A DNA stretch of 19,326 bases from an uncultured Lachnospiraceae bacterium (GTDB taxonomy: Bacteria > Bacillota > Clostridia > Lachnospirales > Lachnospiraceae), in NCBI GenBank assembly GCA_902476265.1, contig CABSCP010000059.1, forward strand, positions 1 through 19,326. Direction: 5' to 3'. Every line of letters begins with the position of its first letter. Positions within the stretch are counted from its first letter, which is position 1. A program made the translations under genes and the position numbers. The notes beneath the pieces are model-generated. The model worked only from the letters and a program-made list of their open reading frames with translations. It was not told the origin of the DNA and did not search any database. Shown in pieces: positions 1-7,180 of this stretch.

Positions 1-54
1 ACCCGTGACCTCCGCACTACCAATGCGACGCTCTACCGACTGAGCCACAGCAGC
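1..54 (-). tRNA. tRNA-Thr (anticodon GGU), 3' part outside window
   Basis: Read on the minus strand, the 5' acceptor strand GCTGCTG (48-54), TG at positions 8-9, D-stem GCTC (42-45) and a five-base-pair anticodon stem (24-28 with 12-16) enclose the seven-base loop TTGGTAG (17-23). The anticodon is GGT, which reads the threonine codon ACC. The T-arm, 3' acceptor strand and discriminator base lie beyond the left edge, so the gene is cut by the window, not broken. It has its own consensus promoter just upstream. Confidence 0.9.
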
Positions 55-94
55 ACGCTTATCTTTGTGGTTGCCTGTCTCACAACCGAGTTAT

Positions 95-123
95 ACTATA
101 GCATAGGAATCAGATGTTGTCAA
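95..123 (-). promoter_or_regulatory. Sigma-A type promoter of tRNA-Thr
   Basis: On the minus strand there is a perfect -35 TTGACA (118-123), a 17-base spacer and a -10 TATAGT (95-100). Transcription should start near base 88, about 34 bases before the tRNA 5' end. The near-perfect match suits a stable RNA gene. No open reading frame intervenes. Confidence 0.85.
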
Positions 124-177
124 TTATTTATTCTAAAAAATCGAAAAAAAATTGGTAAATATTATTTTGTAAGAACA

Positions 178-208
178 ACAGCCCGTCCCTTTATGGGGAA
201 CGGGCTGT
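178..208 (-). terminator. Likely terminator of the penicillin-binding protein gene
   Basis: Inverted repeat: ACAGCCCGT (178-186) pairs with ACGGGCTGT (200-208, closing past a bulged A at 199), and CCC (187-189) extends the stem with the GGG at 196-198. It sits 40 bases beyond the stop codon of the minus-strand penicillin-binding protein gene. The minus-strand tail after the stem is T-rich but interrupted, so termination efficiency is uncertain. Confidence 0.6.
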
Positions 209-248
209 AGATTTTGTAATCAAATCACTCAAATCGGTAAGAAAATGT

Positions 249-3128
249 TTATCCTTCGCCGCCCTCTGACACCGGTGCGGAAGCGGGCGCCGTAGCGCCG
301 GGATTGGCAAGCGCCGCGTTCTGCGCCGCATTCAATTGCGCGATCTGGGCATTGATGCTGTCAATCCGGTTTTGCGCTTCCAGAGCCGCGCTTTCGGCAG
401 CGGCTTTGGAAGATTCATCAACGGCAGCAGCGGCCTGGGCGTCTGCGTTGATTTTATCATTGGTTGCGTCCTGCAGCTGCTGTTGCAGCTGCGCCAGTCT
501 TTGTTCGTAAGTGCCCTGGCCGATGCGAAGCTCCAGCTCCAGCCGCTGCTGTGCGATGACGGCCTCCGCGCCAGGATCCGCCATAAATGCGGCATTGTGC
601 GGGCAAAGGTTTTCAGCGGTGCCGTCCGCATTGGTCTGGCCGGTCAGAATACGTTCATTTTCCGGAAGCATTTCCAGCACACCGTCCACAGCAAACGGAC
701 ACTCAGGAGAAGCAGGCAGATTGCTGTAAGCGCAGACCTGACCCTGATAATGCACATCACAGGTTTCGGTGGGAACGGTGTCCGTGGTGAAGTACTCGAT
801 TTTCAGGGTGGCGCCGCAAAGAGCCGGATTGGGCAGTTTGCCGGATTTCGCACACACTTCCATCGGAACGATATCGGCGGGGCGGGGGAAGAATTCCTTA
901 TTCTCCAGCCCTTCATGCACCTGACTCATTACGCCGCGCCACAGTTTCTTGGCAAGGCTTCTTTCCGCGCCCTGACGCAGTTTGGTGTTATTGTCATATC
1001 CGGTCCAGACGGAGCATGTGTAGTAAGGGGTATAACCCGAAAACCAGATATCGTTATAGTCGGAAGTGGTTCCCGTTTTACCGGCGATGGACATGCCGCC
1101 GAAGTTGGCAGCCGTACCGGTACCGGAATTCACAACATCCACCATGGCATCTGTCAGAAGGAAAGCGGTGGAAGGCTTAATGACCTGTCTGCTTTCCGTG
1201 CCTGTGTTATCCAGGATCACGTTTCCGTCGTGATCTTTCACAATGCTGTAAAGCTTCGGCTTGATATACTGCCCGCTGTTTGCAATGGTCGCATAGGCCG
1301 CATTTAATTCCAGATTGGTGACGCCGTTTGTGATGCCGCCCAGCGCCAGGGACTGGGTGATGTCGGAATAAATCTTACCGTTCTTTTCCACGCCGTCAAC
1401 CAGGGTGGTGAAGCCGAAATTCTGCAGATATTCGTATCCGAGGCGAGGCGTGATCTGGGTCAGGACTTTTACGGTTACGATATTTAAAGAATCCCGGATG
1501 CCGTCCCGCAGAGAACAGATGCCGCGGTAACCGGAGGAATACCAGTTGGAAACGGGTCTGCCGTTTTCATAATTGAAAGGACCATCCAGCTCCACATCTG
1601 CCAGGGTCATCCCGGCGCTGTCCAACGCAGGGGCATAGGTAGACACAATTTTGAAGGTGGACCCGGGCTGGCGGACCGTATCCGTAGCGCGGTTTAAAGT
1701 CAGATTTCCTTCCTTTGTTCCTCTGCCGCCCACCATGGCAGCTACATAACCGGTGGACTGATCCATGATGGTCAGGGAGATCTGGGGCTGAGGCGTCAGA
1801 GATACGGCTTCCCCGATGATCTCCGCATCAGAAGGCAGTACGACGGCCTTATATGATTCGATGGCCTCGTAAGCTTCCTCCTGAGAGTTGTAGAGCAGGT
1901 TGAAATTCCGATCCCCGTTTTCCTGAAAATATTTCTTAAACATTTCGGAGCTGACGTTGACCAGACCGCCGTTTTCTTTCAGATTGGGATCTTTATAGGT
2001 CAGTTTATAGCTCAGAAGCCATCTGGTCCCTTCCGGATAGTTCTCCTCATTGGAGCAGACTTCATCGCAGATTGCCTGGATATCGGGATCCAATGCGGAA
2101 TAAATGCTCAAACCGCCGGAGTAAACCATCACATAGGCCTGGGTTTCACTGTAGCCTGCTGCGATCAGATCATCGGTCACGGCAGCTTTTACCGCATCCG
2201 CATAATAGGAGTCCACAGAGGTGGTTTCCCCTACTTCCACGTTCGCAGTCTGAATACGGTCATAAAGATCAGCGGTGTCCGCTTTTGCTTCGTCAAATTC
2301 CGCCTGGCTGATAAAGCCCTGGTCCAACATGTCCCGAAGCACCTTATCCCGGCGCTTTTCATTATCTTCCGGGTGGGTGATGGGATTATAGCGGGAAGGA
2401 TTCTGGGTGATCCCTGCAATGGCAGCGCATTCGGAGAGATTTAATTCCCAGACATTTTTGTTAAAATAGCGTTTGGATGCCGCCTGAACTCCCAGGGTGT
2501 TCTGCCCCAGGTTGATGGTGTTCATATAACGCTCCAGAATTTTGGACTTATCGTTGGTATCCCTTTCCAGCTGGATCGCCAGATACTGTTCCTGGATTTT
2601 ACGCTTGACCTGTTCCGGAAAAGTTTTTTCCTGGGTCCAGGTAGTGAGAACCGTATTTTTGATCAGCTGCTGGGTGATGGTGCTGGCGCCTTCCTTACGG
2701 CTAAAGCCGCTGGTCACAAAAGTGACGCCGGCGCGCAGCATTCCCTGGATGTCAATGCCGTTATGCTCATAAAAACGGGCGTCCTCAATCGCTACAAAAG
2801 CGTTGGCCAGATCTTCCGGGATCTGATCCATGGTGACAGGGACACGGTTGGAATCCTCCGCGATGAGCTTCGCGATCTGATTCCCTTTTGCATCATAAAT
2901 AAAAGAAGAAAAACGATTGGGTGTCGCATCCTCCAGCGTGATCGTCGGCGCGGAATCTATGATACCCTTGAAAACACCAATACCGCCGCAGATGCCGATA
3001 ATTCCGACTGCCACCACGAAGATGAGGAAAACCTTCGCGAAGGTGAGCAGGAATTTACGTCCCCAGCGTCCGGATGCGGAATGGAGTGCTTTCTTTTTCT
3101 GCTTTACACTCTTTTTGCCATAATTCAT
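249..3128 (-). CDS. Class A penicillin-binding protein (PBP1A family), bifunctional transglycosylase/transpeptidase
   Basis: This protein polymerises lipid II into glycan strands and cross-links the stem peptides outside the membrane. The 959 residues read in order: a basic cytoplasmic N-terminus, one membrane anchor (about 25-55), a GT51 transglycosylase domain with EDARFYEHNG (catalytic Glu115) and GASTITQQLIKN (147-158), then a transpeptidase domain with the active-site SxxK at Ser490-Lys493 (RQPGSTFKI), SxN at 547-549 and KTG at 684-686. After the catalytic domain comes a six-cysteine segment (759-842), a Gln/Ala-rich coiled-coil stretch (about 855-940) and an Ala/Pro/Gly tail. The start is supported by AAGGAGG at 3138-3144, nine bases upstream. 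It is transcribed alone, divergently from the yigZ-family gene. It is longer than a typical 700-850 residue PBP1A because of the tail. It is comparable to ponA/mrcA products; which of several paralogues it is cannot be told from the window. Confidence 0.95.
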   Translation of the reverse strand: MNYGKKSVKQKKKALHSASGRWGRKFLLTFAKVFLIFVVAVGIIGICGGIGVFKGIIDSAPTITLEDATPNRFSSFIYDAKGNQIAKLIAEDSNRVPVTMDQIPEDLANAFVAIEDARFYEHNGIDIQGMLRAGVTFVTSGFSRKEGASTITQQLIKNTVLTTWTQEKTFPEQVKRKIQEQYLAIQLERDTNDKSKILERYMNTINLGQNTLGVQAASKRYFNKNVWELNLSECAAIAGITQNPSRYNPITHPEDNEKRRDKVLRDMLDQGFISQAEFDEAKADTADLYDRIQTANVEVGETTSVDSYYADAVKAAVTDDLIAAGYSETQAYVMVYSGGLSIYSALDPDIQAICDEVCSNEENYPEGTRWLLSYKLTYKDPNLKENGGLVNVSSEMFKKYFQENGDRNFNLLYNSQEEAYEAIESYKAVVLPSDAEIIGEAVSLTPQPQISLTIMDQSTGYVAAMVGGRGTKEGNLTLNRATDTVRQPGSTFKIVSTYAPALDSAGMTLADVELDGPFNYENGRPVSNWYSSGYRGICSLRDGIRDSLNIVTVKVLTQITPRLGYEYLQNFGFTTLVDGVEKNGKIYSDITQSLALGGITNGVTNLELNAAYATIANSGQYIKPKLYSIVKDHDGNVILDNTGTESRQVIKPSTAFLLTDAMVDVVNSGTGTAANFGGMSIAGKTGTTSDYNDIWFSGYTPYYTCSVWTGYDNNTKLRQGAERSLAKKLWRGVMSQVHEGLENKEFFPRPADIVPMEVCAKSGKLPNPALCGATLKIEYFTTDTVPTETCDVHYQGQVCAYSNLPASPECPFAVDGVLEMLPENERILTGQTNADGTAENLCPHNAAFMADPGAEAVIAQQRLELELRIGQGTYEQRLAQLQQQLQDATNDKINADAQAAAAVDESSKAAAESAALEAQNRIDSINAQIAQLNAAQNAALANPGATAPASAPVSEGGEG

Positions 3129-3208
3129 GCAGTTAAGCCTCCTTGATGGTATCTGAAATACGGGAAATAAGGAATAAAAACTCCCCGTTTTTGGACATTA
3201 CCTATCTG

Positions 3209-3237
3209 ATTATAGCAAACTCGGATGGGTAAATAAA
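3209..3237 (-). promoter_or_regulatory. Putative promoter of the penicillin-binding protein gene
   Basis: The minus strand shows a perfect -10 TATAAT (3209-3214), with a weak -35 TTTATT (3232-3237) 17 bases away. The predicted start near 3202 would give a leader of about 75 bases before the ATG at 3128. The -35 matches consensus at only three positions, so the -10 carries the call. Confidence 0.55.
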
Positions 3238-3307
3238 GGTTTTTCTTCCATATTAAGATATTCTTCACAAAAAATTACTCAATTATGCCGCGCAAAAACA
3301 GAAATAC

Positions 3308-3337
3308 TTGTACAGATTCCGTTTTCGATGGTAAGAT
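3308..3337 (+). promoter_or_regulatory. Possible promoter of the yigZ-family gene
   Basis: TTGTAC (3308-3313), an 18-base spacer and TAAGAT (3332-3337) precede the ATG at 3370 by about 30 bases. The match is moderate and AT-rich sequence nearby offers alternatives such as TAAAAT at 3337-3342. Confidence 0.4.
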
Positions 3338-3369
3338 AAAATTAACAGAACAAAAAAGGAAATTTTGGT

Positions 3370-4017
3370 ATGGAAAAAGAAGAGATCAGGGAATCCTACA
3401 GAGTAGTGCTGGAAGGCGGGCAGGGAGAAATTACGGAGAAAAAATCCAGATTTATCGCTACGGTGCGCGCCGTTACAACAGAGGAAGAAGCGGTTGCCTT
3501 CCTCAATGAAATGAAGAAAAAATACTGGGATGCGTCCCATAACTGTTCTGCATTTGTGATCGGAAGGAAAGCGGAACTGACCCGCTGCAGTGATGACGGG
3601 GAGCCTTCCGGAACAGCGGGCAGGCCCATGCTGGAGGTGCTTTTGGCAGAGGGAATCCGAAATACCGCGGTGGTGGTGACCCGGTATTTCGGCGGCACCC
3701 TTCTAGGGACAGGGGGATTGGTGCGCGCTTATTCGGCGGCGGTGAAAGCGGGACTGGAAGCCTCCCGGCTGGGCACCATGCGCTTTGGAACCCGGCTTTT
3801 GGTGGAGACGGATTATAACGGAGCCGGGAAAATCCAGTACATCTTGGGACAGAAGAAAATAACGCCCGATCATACCGTTTATACGGACCGAGTGCAGATA
3901 CAGGTGACGCTGCCCGGGGAAATGACCGACGGCTTTAAAAAGGAAGTCACAGAGGCCACCGGGGCAAAGGCCGTCATGACGGAACTGGAGAGTTTGTATT
4001 TTGTTGACAAAAGCTGA
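3370..4017 (+). CDS. yigZ: YigZ / IMPACT (UPF0029) family protein
   Basis: The 215-residue protein matches the bacterial YigZ family in length and architecture. An N-terminal IMPACT/UPF0029 domain (about 15-130) carries the signature SDDGEPSGTAGRPM (74-87) and the run VVVTRYFGGTLLGTGGLVRAY (101-121). It is followed by a small C-terminal ferredoxin-like domain (about 135-215, the DUF1949 region). Family members are thought to interact with the translation machinery, and the eukaryotic relative IMPACT modulates GCN1/GCN2; the bacterial role is not settled. A weak AAAGGAAA lies about nine bases before the ATG. The last codons overlap a strong promoter for mgtE (TTGACA at 4004-4009), so the downstream operon is fired from inside this gene. 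I am sure of the family, not of the function. Confidence 0.9.
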   Translation: MEKEEIRESYRVVLEGGQGEITEKKSRFIATVRAVTTEEEAVAFLNEMKKKYWDASHNCSAFVIGRKAELTRCSDDGEPSGTAGRPMLEVLLAEGIRNTAVVVTRYFGGTLLGTGGLVRAYSAAVKAGLEASRLGTMRFGTRLLVETDYNGAGKIQYILGQKKITPDHTVYTDRVQIQVTLPGEMTDGFKKEVTEATGAKAVMTELESLYFVDKS

Positions 4018-4032
4018 TCGTTAAAGTATAGT
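4004..4032 (+). promoter_or_regulatory. Strong sigma-A type promoter of the mgtE operon
   Basis: A perfect TTGACA (4004-4009), a 17-base spacer and TATAGT (4027-4032). The -35 lies within the last codons of the yigZ-family gene, and the spacer contains its TGA stop (4015-4017). Transcription should start near 4039-4040, leaving a leader of about 165 nt before the mgtE ATG. Confidence 0.8.
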
Positions 4033-4039
4033 AAACAGG

Positions 4040-4203
4040 TAATTATGTCATGCGCAATTTGAAAGGAGGTGGTTTTATGGCAGGCAGTCCCACAGCAGGA
4101 GACAGTACGGTGCCCGGTCGAGAACGGAAAATAAAATGTTATAAAACCATGATCCTGTCCGAAGTCTGTCTTTTGCTTTGGAGGATGGAAAAGGAGAATT
4201 GCG
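4040..4203 (+). promoter_or_regulatory. Long mgtE leader with small ORF and potential long-range pairing
   Basis: The 164 bases between the predicted start of transcription and mgtE contain a small ORF with a full Shine-Dalgarno sequence (see the 4077-4235 entry). TGGTTTTAT (4070-4078), which spans the small ORF's start codon region, can pair perfectly over nine bases with ATAAAACCA (4141-4149). A second weaker stem is possible between GTCCC (about 4086-4090) and GGAGAC downstream. I looked for the M-box magnesium riboswitch core and do not see it. A regulatory role is inference from leader length, the ORF and the magnesium-transport target. Confidence 0.45.
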
Positions 4204-4235
4204 ATGGAAGATATCAAGGAGACGAAAGTAATTGA
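4077..4235 (+). CDS. Small leader ORF overlapping the start of mgtE (52 aa)
   Basis: An ATG at 4077 follows AAAGGAGGTG (4062-4071) at near-ideal spacing, a better ribosome-binding site than most genes in the window. The peptide begins MAGSPTAGDSTVPGRERK, has a hydrophobic patch (MILSEVCLLLW) and ends in a polar, acidic tail. The reading frame runs across the mgtE Shine-Dalgarno sequence and 32 bases into mgtE in another frame, an arrangement compatible with translational coupling or with ribosome-dependent control of mgtE. A longer version from ATG 4050 lacks its own ribosome-binding site. I do not recognise the peptide. It may act only through its translation, or the Shine-Dalgarno match may belong to a structured RNA and the ORF be fortuitous. 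Confidence 0.4.
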   Translation: MAGSPTAGDSTVPGRERKIKCYKTMILSEVCLLLWRMEKENCDGRYQGDESN

Positions 4236-5553
4236 GGAGCTGCTTGAGAACAAGCAGTATACGAAAATCCGTCAGGCATTGTCTGAATTAAACGAAGCAG
4301 ATATTGCGGCAGTGCTGGAGGAAATGGAAAAGGAAGATATGCTGAAGGTATTCCGGATCCTGCCCAAGGATCTGGCTGCCGAGGTTTTTTCCTATATGGA
4401 TGTGGATAATGAACAGTATGTCATTACATCCCTGTCTGATAAGGATGCCGGTATTATCGTGGATAACCTGATGGCCGACGATGCTGCCGATCTGATGGAT
4501 GAAATGCCCGCCAATGTGGTGAAGAAGATCCTGGCCAATGCCAGCCCGGAGACCAGGCGGGACATCAACCACCTGCTGCGCTATCCGGAGGATTCCGCCG
4601 GAAGCATCATGACGGTGGAATATGTGGATTTAAAAGAAAGCCTGACGGTGGACGAGGCCATTGAACGGATCCGTAAAGTGGGGGTGGACAGCGAGACCAT
4701 CAACATCTGCTATGTCCTGGATAACCGCAGGAAGCTGATCGGGACCGTGGCCTTACGCTATCTGCTTTTGCGCAGGAGCGATGAAATCATCGGGGATTTC
4801 ATGAATGAAAATGTCATTTCCATCAATACCCTGATGGACCAGGAAGAGGTTGCCGACCTCTTCATGAAATATGACTTTACATCCATGCCGGTGGTGGACA
4901 ATGAAAACCGTTTGGTGGGCATCATCACGGTAGACGATATCATGGATATCGTGGAAGAAGAAACCACCGAAGATATTGAGAAGATGAACGCGATCGTGCC
5001 CGGTGACAAACCCTATATGAAAACCAGCGTTTTTGAAACCTGGAAGAACCGGATCCCGTGGCTGCTGCTTTTGATGATTTCCGCTACTTTTACCGGAAGA
5101 ATCATCACTTCCTTTGAAGATGCGCTGAGCACCTGCGTGGTGTTGACGGCCTTCATTCCCATGCTGATGGATACCGGCGGAAACGCGGGAGGGCAGGCCA
5201 GCGCTACTATCATCCGCAGCCTTTCGCTGAATGATATTGCATTTTCCGATATTTTTAAGGTAGTCTGGAAAGAAATCAGAGTGGCGGTGCTGTGCGGGCT
5301 GACTCTGGCAGCGTGTAATTTTGTAAAACTGATGCTGTTTGACAAAGTAGGGGTGACCGTTGCCCTGGTGGTGTGCCTGACCCTGGTGGCAGCAGTGGTG
5401 ATCGCTAAGATCGTGGGCTGTACTCTGCCCATGGCGGCCAAGAAAATCGGATTTGATCCGGCGGTCATGGCCAGCCCCTTTATTACCACCATAGTGGACG
5501 CGCTTTCCCTGATGATTTATTTTAAGTTTGCGACGATGCTTCTGCATCTTTGA
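4204..5553 (+). CDS. mgtE: Magnesium transporter MgtE
   Basis: MgtE is a homodimeric inner-membrane Mg2+ channel gated by its cytoplasmic magnesium-sensing domains. The 449 residues show the full architecture: a helical MgtE N domain (about 20-125), a tandem CBS pair (about 135-255; SIMTVEYVDLKESLTVDEAI and TSMPVVDNENRLVGIITVDDIMD regions), a plug-like linker and a five-helix membrane domain (about 283-449). The pore signature PMLMDTGGNAGGQ (319-331) and the C-terminal VDALSLMIYF (431-440, with Asp432) are present. The ribosome-binding site is AAGGAG at 4191-4196. It is the first gene of a likely operon with the exonuclease and a lipoprotein (gaps of 21 and 11 bases). Its promoter and long leader suggest regulation beyond constitutive expression. 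Confidence 0.97.
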   Translation: MEDIKETKVIEELLENKQYTKIRQALSELNEADIAAVLEEMEKEDMLKVFRILPKDLAAEVFSYMDVDNEQYVITSLSDKDAGIIVDNLMADDAADLMDEMPANVVKKILANASPETRRDINHLLRYPEDSAGSIMTVEYVDLKESLTVDEAIERIRKVGVDSETINICYVLDNRRKLIGTVALRYLLLRRSDEIIGDFMNENVISINTLMDQEEVADLFMKYDFTSMPVVDNENRLVGIITVDDIMDIVEEETTEDIEKMNAIVPGDKPYMKTSVFETWKNRIPWLLLLMISATFTGRIITSFEDALSTCVVLTAFIPMLMDTGGNAGGQASATIIRSLSLNDIAFSDIFKVVWKEIRVAVLCGLTLAACNFVKLMLFDKVGVTVALVVCLTLVAAVVIAKIVGCTLPMAAKKIGFDPAVMASPFITTIVDALSLMIYFKFATMLLHL

Positions 5554-5574
5554 AGATAAAAGGAGAACAAAAGG

Positions 5575-6327
5575 ATGAAGTTGATTTCCTGGAATGTGAA
5601 CGGGCTTCGCGCCTGTGTGACAAAGGGGTTTCTGGATTTTTTTAAGGAAGCGGATGCGGATATTTTCTGTCTGCAGGAGACAAAGCTGCAGCCGGGGCAG
5701 ATAGAACTGGATCTGCCGGGCTATCATCAGTACTGGAACAGCGCGGAGAAGAAGGGATATTCCGGAACGGCTGTTTTTACAAAAGAAGAGCCGTTATCGG
5801 TATCCTATGGGATCGGGATAGAAGAACACGACCATGAGGGACGCGTCATCACGCTGGAGTATCCGGAATTTTATGTGATTACAGTCTATACCCCCAATTC
5901 CCAGGAGGGATTGGCCCGTTTGGACTATCGGATGAAGTGGGAGGAAGATTTCCTTTCCTATTTAAAGGGGCTGGAGCAGACAAAACCGGTCATTTTCTGC
6001 GGCGACTTAAATGTGGCCCATCGGGAAATTGACCTGAAGAACCCGAAGTCTAACCGGAAGAATGCGGGATTCACGGATGAAGAGAGAGGAAGGATGACCG
6101 CCATTTTGGAAAGCGGATTCATCGATACCTTCCGATATTTTTATCCGGATACAGAAGGCGTTTATTCCTGGTGGTCCTATCGCTTTCAGGCCCGCAGTAA
6201 GAACGCAGGATGGCGGATTGACTATTTTATCGTATCGGAAAGCTTAAAAGACAGGCTCAGGGAAGCCTGTATCTATACGGAGGTGCTGGGATCGGACCAC
6301 TGTCCGGTCGGATTGATTTTAAAATAG
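5575..6327 (+). CDS. xth: Exodeoxyribonuclease III / AP endonuclease
   Basis: This is a Mg2+-dependent 3'-5' exonuclease and class II apurinic/apyrimidinic endonuclease of base-excision repair. At 250 residues it is of normal length for the ExoA/Xth family of the endonuclease-exonuclease-phosphatase fold. Visible motifs are WNVNGLRA (6-13), the metal-binding LQETK (Glu35), GYSGTAVF (61-68), GDLNVAH (Asp144, Asn146), WWSYRF (199-204), RIDYF (214-218) and the terminal SDHCPV (Asp241, His242). AAAGGAG precedes the ATG, which lies 21 bases after mgtE, so the two are probably cotranscribed. Nothing essential is missing. Confidence 0.96.
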   Translation: MKLISWNVNGLRACVTKGFLDFFKEADADIFCLQETKLQPGQIELDLPGYHQYWNSAEKKGYSGTAVFTKEEPLSVSYGIGIEEHDHEGRVITLEYPEFYVITVYTPNSQEGLARLDYRMKWEEDFLSYLKGLEQTKPVIFCGDLNVAHREIDLKNPKSNRKNAGFTDEERGRMTAILESGFIDTFRYFYPDTEGVYSWWSYRFQARSKNAGWRIDYFIVSESLKDRLREACIYTEVLGSDHCPVGLILK

Positions 6328-6338
6328 GAGGTGTCTCT

Positions 6339-7118
6339 ATGGGGAAAAAGTTTCTGGCGGTGTTTCTGGCAGTGTTCTGTCTGTTGACAGCAGCCTGCGG
6401 GCAGGCGGCGGTCAGCGATGTGGAAAATGCCAATGCGGCGGAAGCGGCGGGCAGCGCTTCGGAGAAGGAGATCGAAGCAATGCAGCCGGAGGAAATGCCG
6501 TCTTCGGAAAGCGCACAGCTTCGGACAGAAGAGGAAGGAAATGTAAGTTTCACGGAGGAAGTGGAAGAAGGGCCTGTCAAAGACGGCACCTATGAGGGAA
6601 TCGTGATGGATGCCGCCATGAACAGCTTTTCCATTTATACCAGAGACGGACGATCGCTTTATTTTGCCATGCCGGAAGAAGGGGATCATTTAAAAGACGG
6701 GATGCTTCTGGGAATCCCGGTGCGGGTGGTGTGCAAAGGGGGCGAAGTGACAGAGCTGACCGATGGACAACAACAGCCTGCGGCCGGCAGGGAAGCGCTG
6801 GAATTTGCAGGCAGCATCATGACGGCCTTCCGATATAAAGATAAGGATATCCTGGCTGCCTTGACAGGGTTTCCGGTTTCCGTAACCCTGGATGGGGAAA
6901 CGCTGGAAGTGAAGGACGCGGAGGAGTTTGCCGCGCTCAGTGCGAACAAACTTTTTTCAAAAGAACGCTGCCGGGCAGTACTCACGGTGAACCTCTATGA
7001 ACTGAAAGAACTGGACGGCGGGAAATATGTGCTGGGAAGTGAAAGCGGAAAACCGAATGTGATTTTTTCCGTGGATGAAAGCAACGACAGAGGATTTTCT
7101 GTCACAGGGATCAATTAA
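6339..7118 (+). CDS. Putative secreted lipoprotein, function unknown
   Basis: The 259-residue product begins with a lipoprotein signal peptide: MGKK, a hydrophobic core and the lipobox LTAAC with the acylated Cys at residue 20. A Glu/Ala/Ser-rich linker (about 24-68) follows. The mature part looks like two modules: a short beta-rich segment (about 72-118, KDGTYEGIVMDAAMNSFSIY onward) and a C-terminal alpha+beta segment (about 128-259) that could be NTF2-like; that last point is a guess from pattern only. AGGAGGTG lies seven bases before the ATG, and the gene starts 11 bases after the exonuclease, so it closes the mgtE operon. I do not recognise a named family. Confidence 0.8.
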   Translation: MGKKFLAVFLAVFCLLTAACGQAAVSDVENANAAEAAGSASEKEIEAMQPEEMPSSESAQLRTEEEGNVSFTEEVEEGPVKDGTYEGIVMDAAMNSFSIYTRDGRSLYFAMPEEGDHLKDGMLLGIPVRVVCKGGEVTELTDGQQQPAAGREALEFAGSIMTAFRYKDKDILAALTGFPVSVTLDGETLEVKDAEEFAALSANKLFSKERCRAVLTVNLYELKELDGGKYVLGSESGKPNVIFSVDESNDRGFSVTGIN

Positions 7119-7134
7119 AAATAATGGAAGAGAT

Positions 7135-7163
7135 AAACGGCGCAGCGGATGGCTGCGCCGTTT
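7135..7163. terminator. Bidirectional terminator between lipoprotein gene and typA
   Basis: A perfect 12-base-pair stem AAACGGCGCAGC (7135-7146) / GCTGCGCCGTTT (7152-7163) with a five-base loop lies between two convergent genes. The plus-strand tail is GTTTG and the minus-strand tail is moderately T-rich, so it likely ends both the mgtE operon and typA. Confidence 0.85.
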
Positions 7164-7180
7164 GTTTGTACACTTTATTA

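Noticed and set aside
336..1307. Long plus-strand ORF (323 codons) antisense to the penicillin-binding protein gene
   Set aside because: It lies wholly opposite a gene with clear catalytic motifs, lacks a ribosome-binding site, and its translation resembles no family.
3176..3192. AAAAAC / GTTTTT hairpin in the penicillin-binding protein leader
   Set aside because: Only six mostly A-T pairs with no GC core; not convincing as a regulatory element.
4040..4203. M-box magnesium riboswitch ahead of mgtE
   Set aside because: The conserved M-box core segments I know are not visible in the leader; only a covariance-model search could exclude a divergent form.
4753..5727. Minus-strand ORF of 324 codons antisense to mgtE
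   Set aside because: His/Gln-rich translation typical of the complement of a real gene; mgtE is unambiguous on the plus strand.
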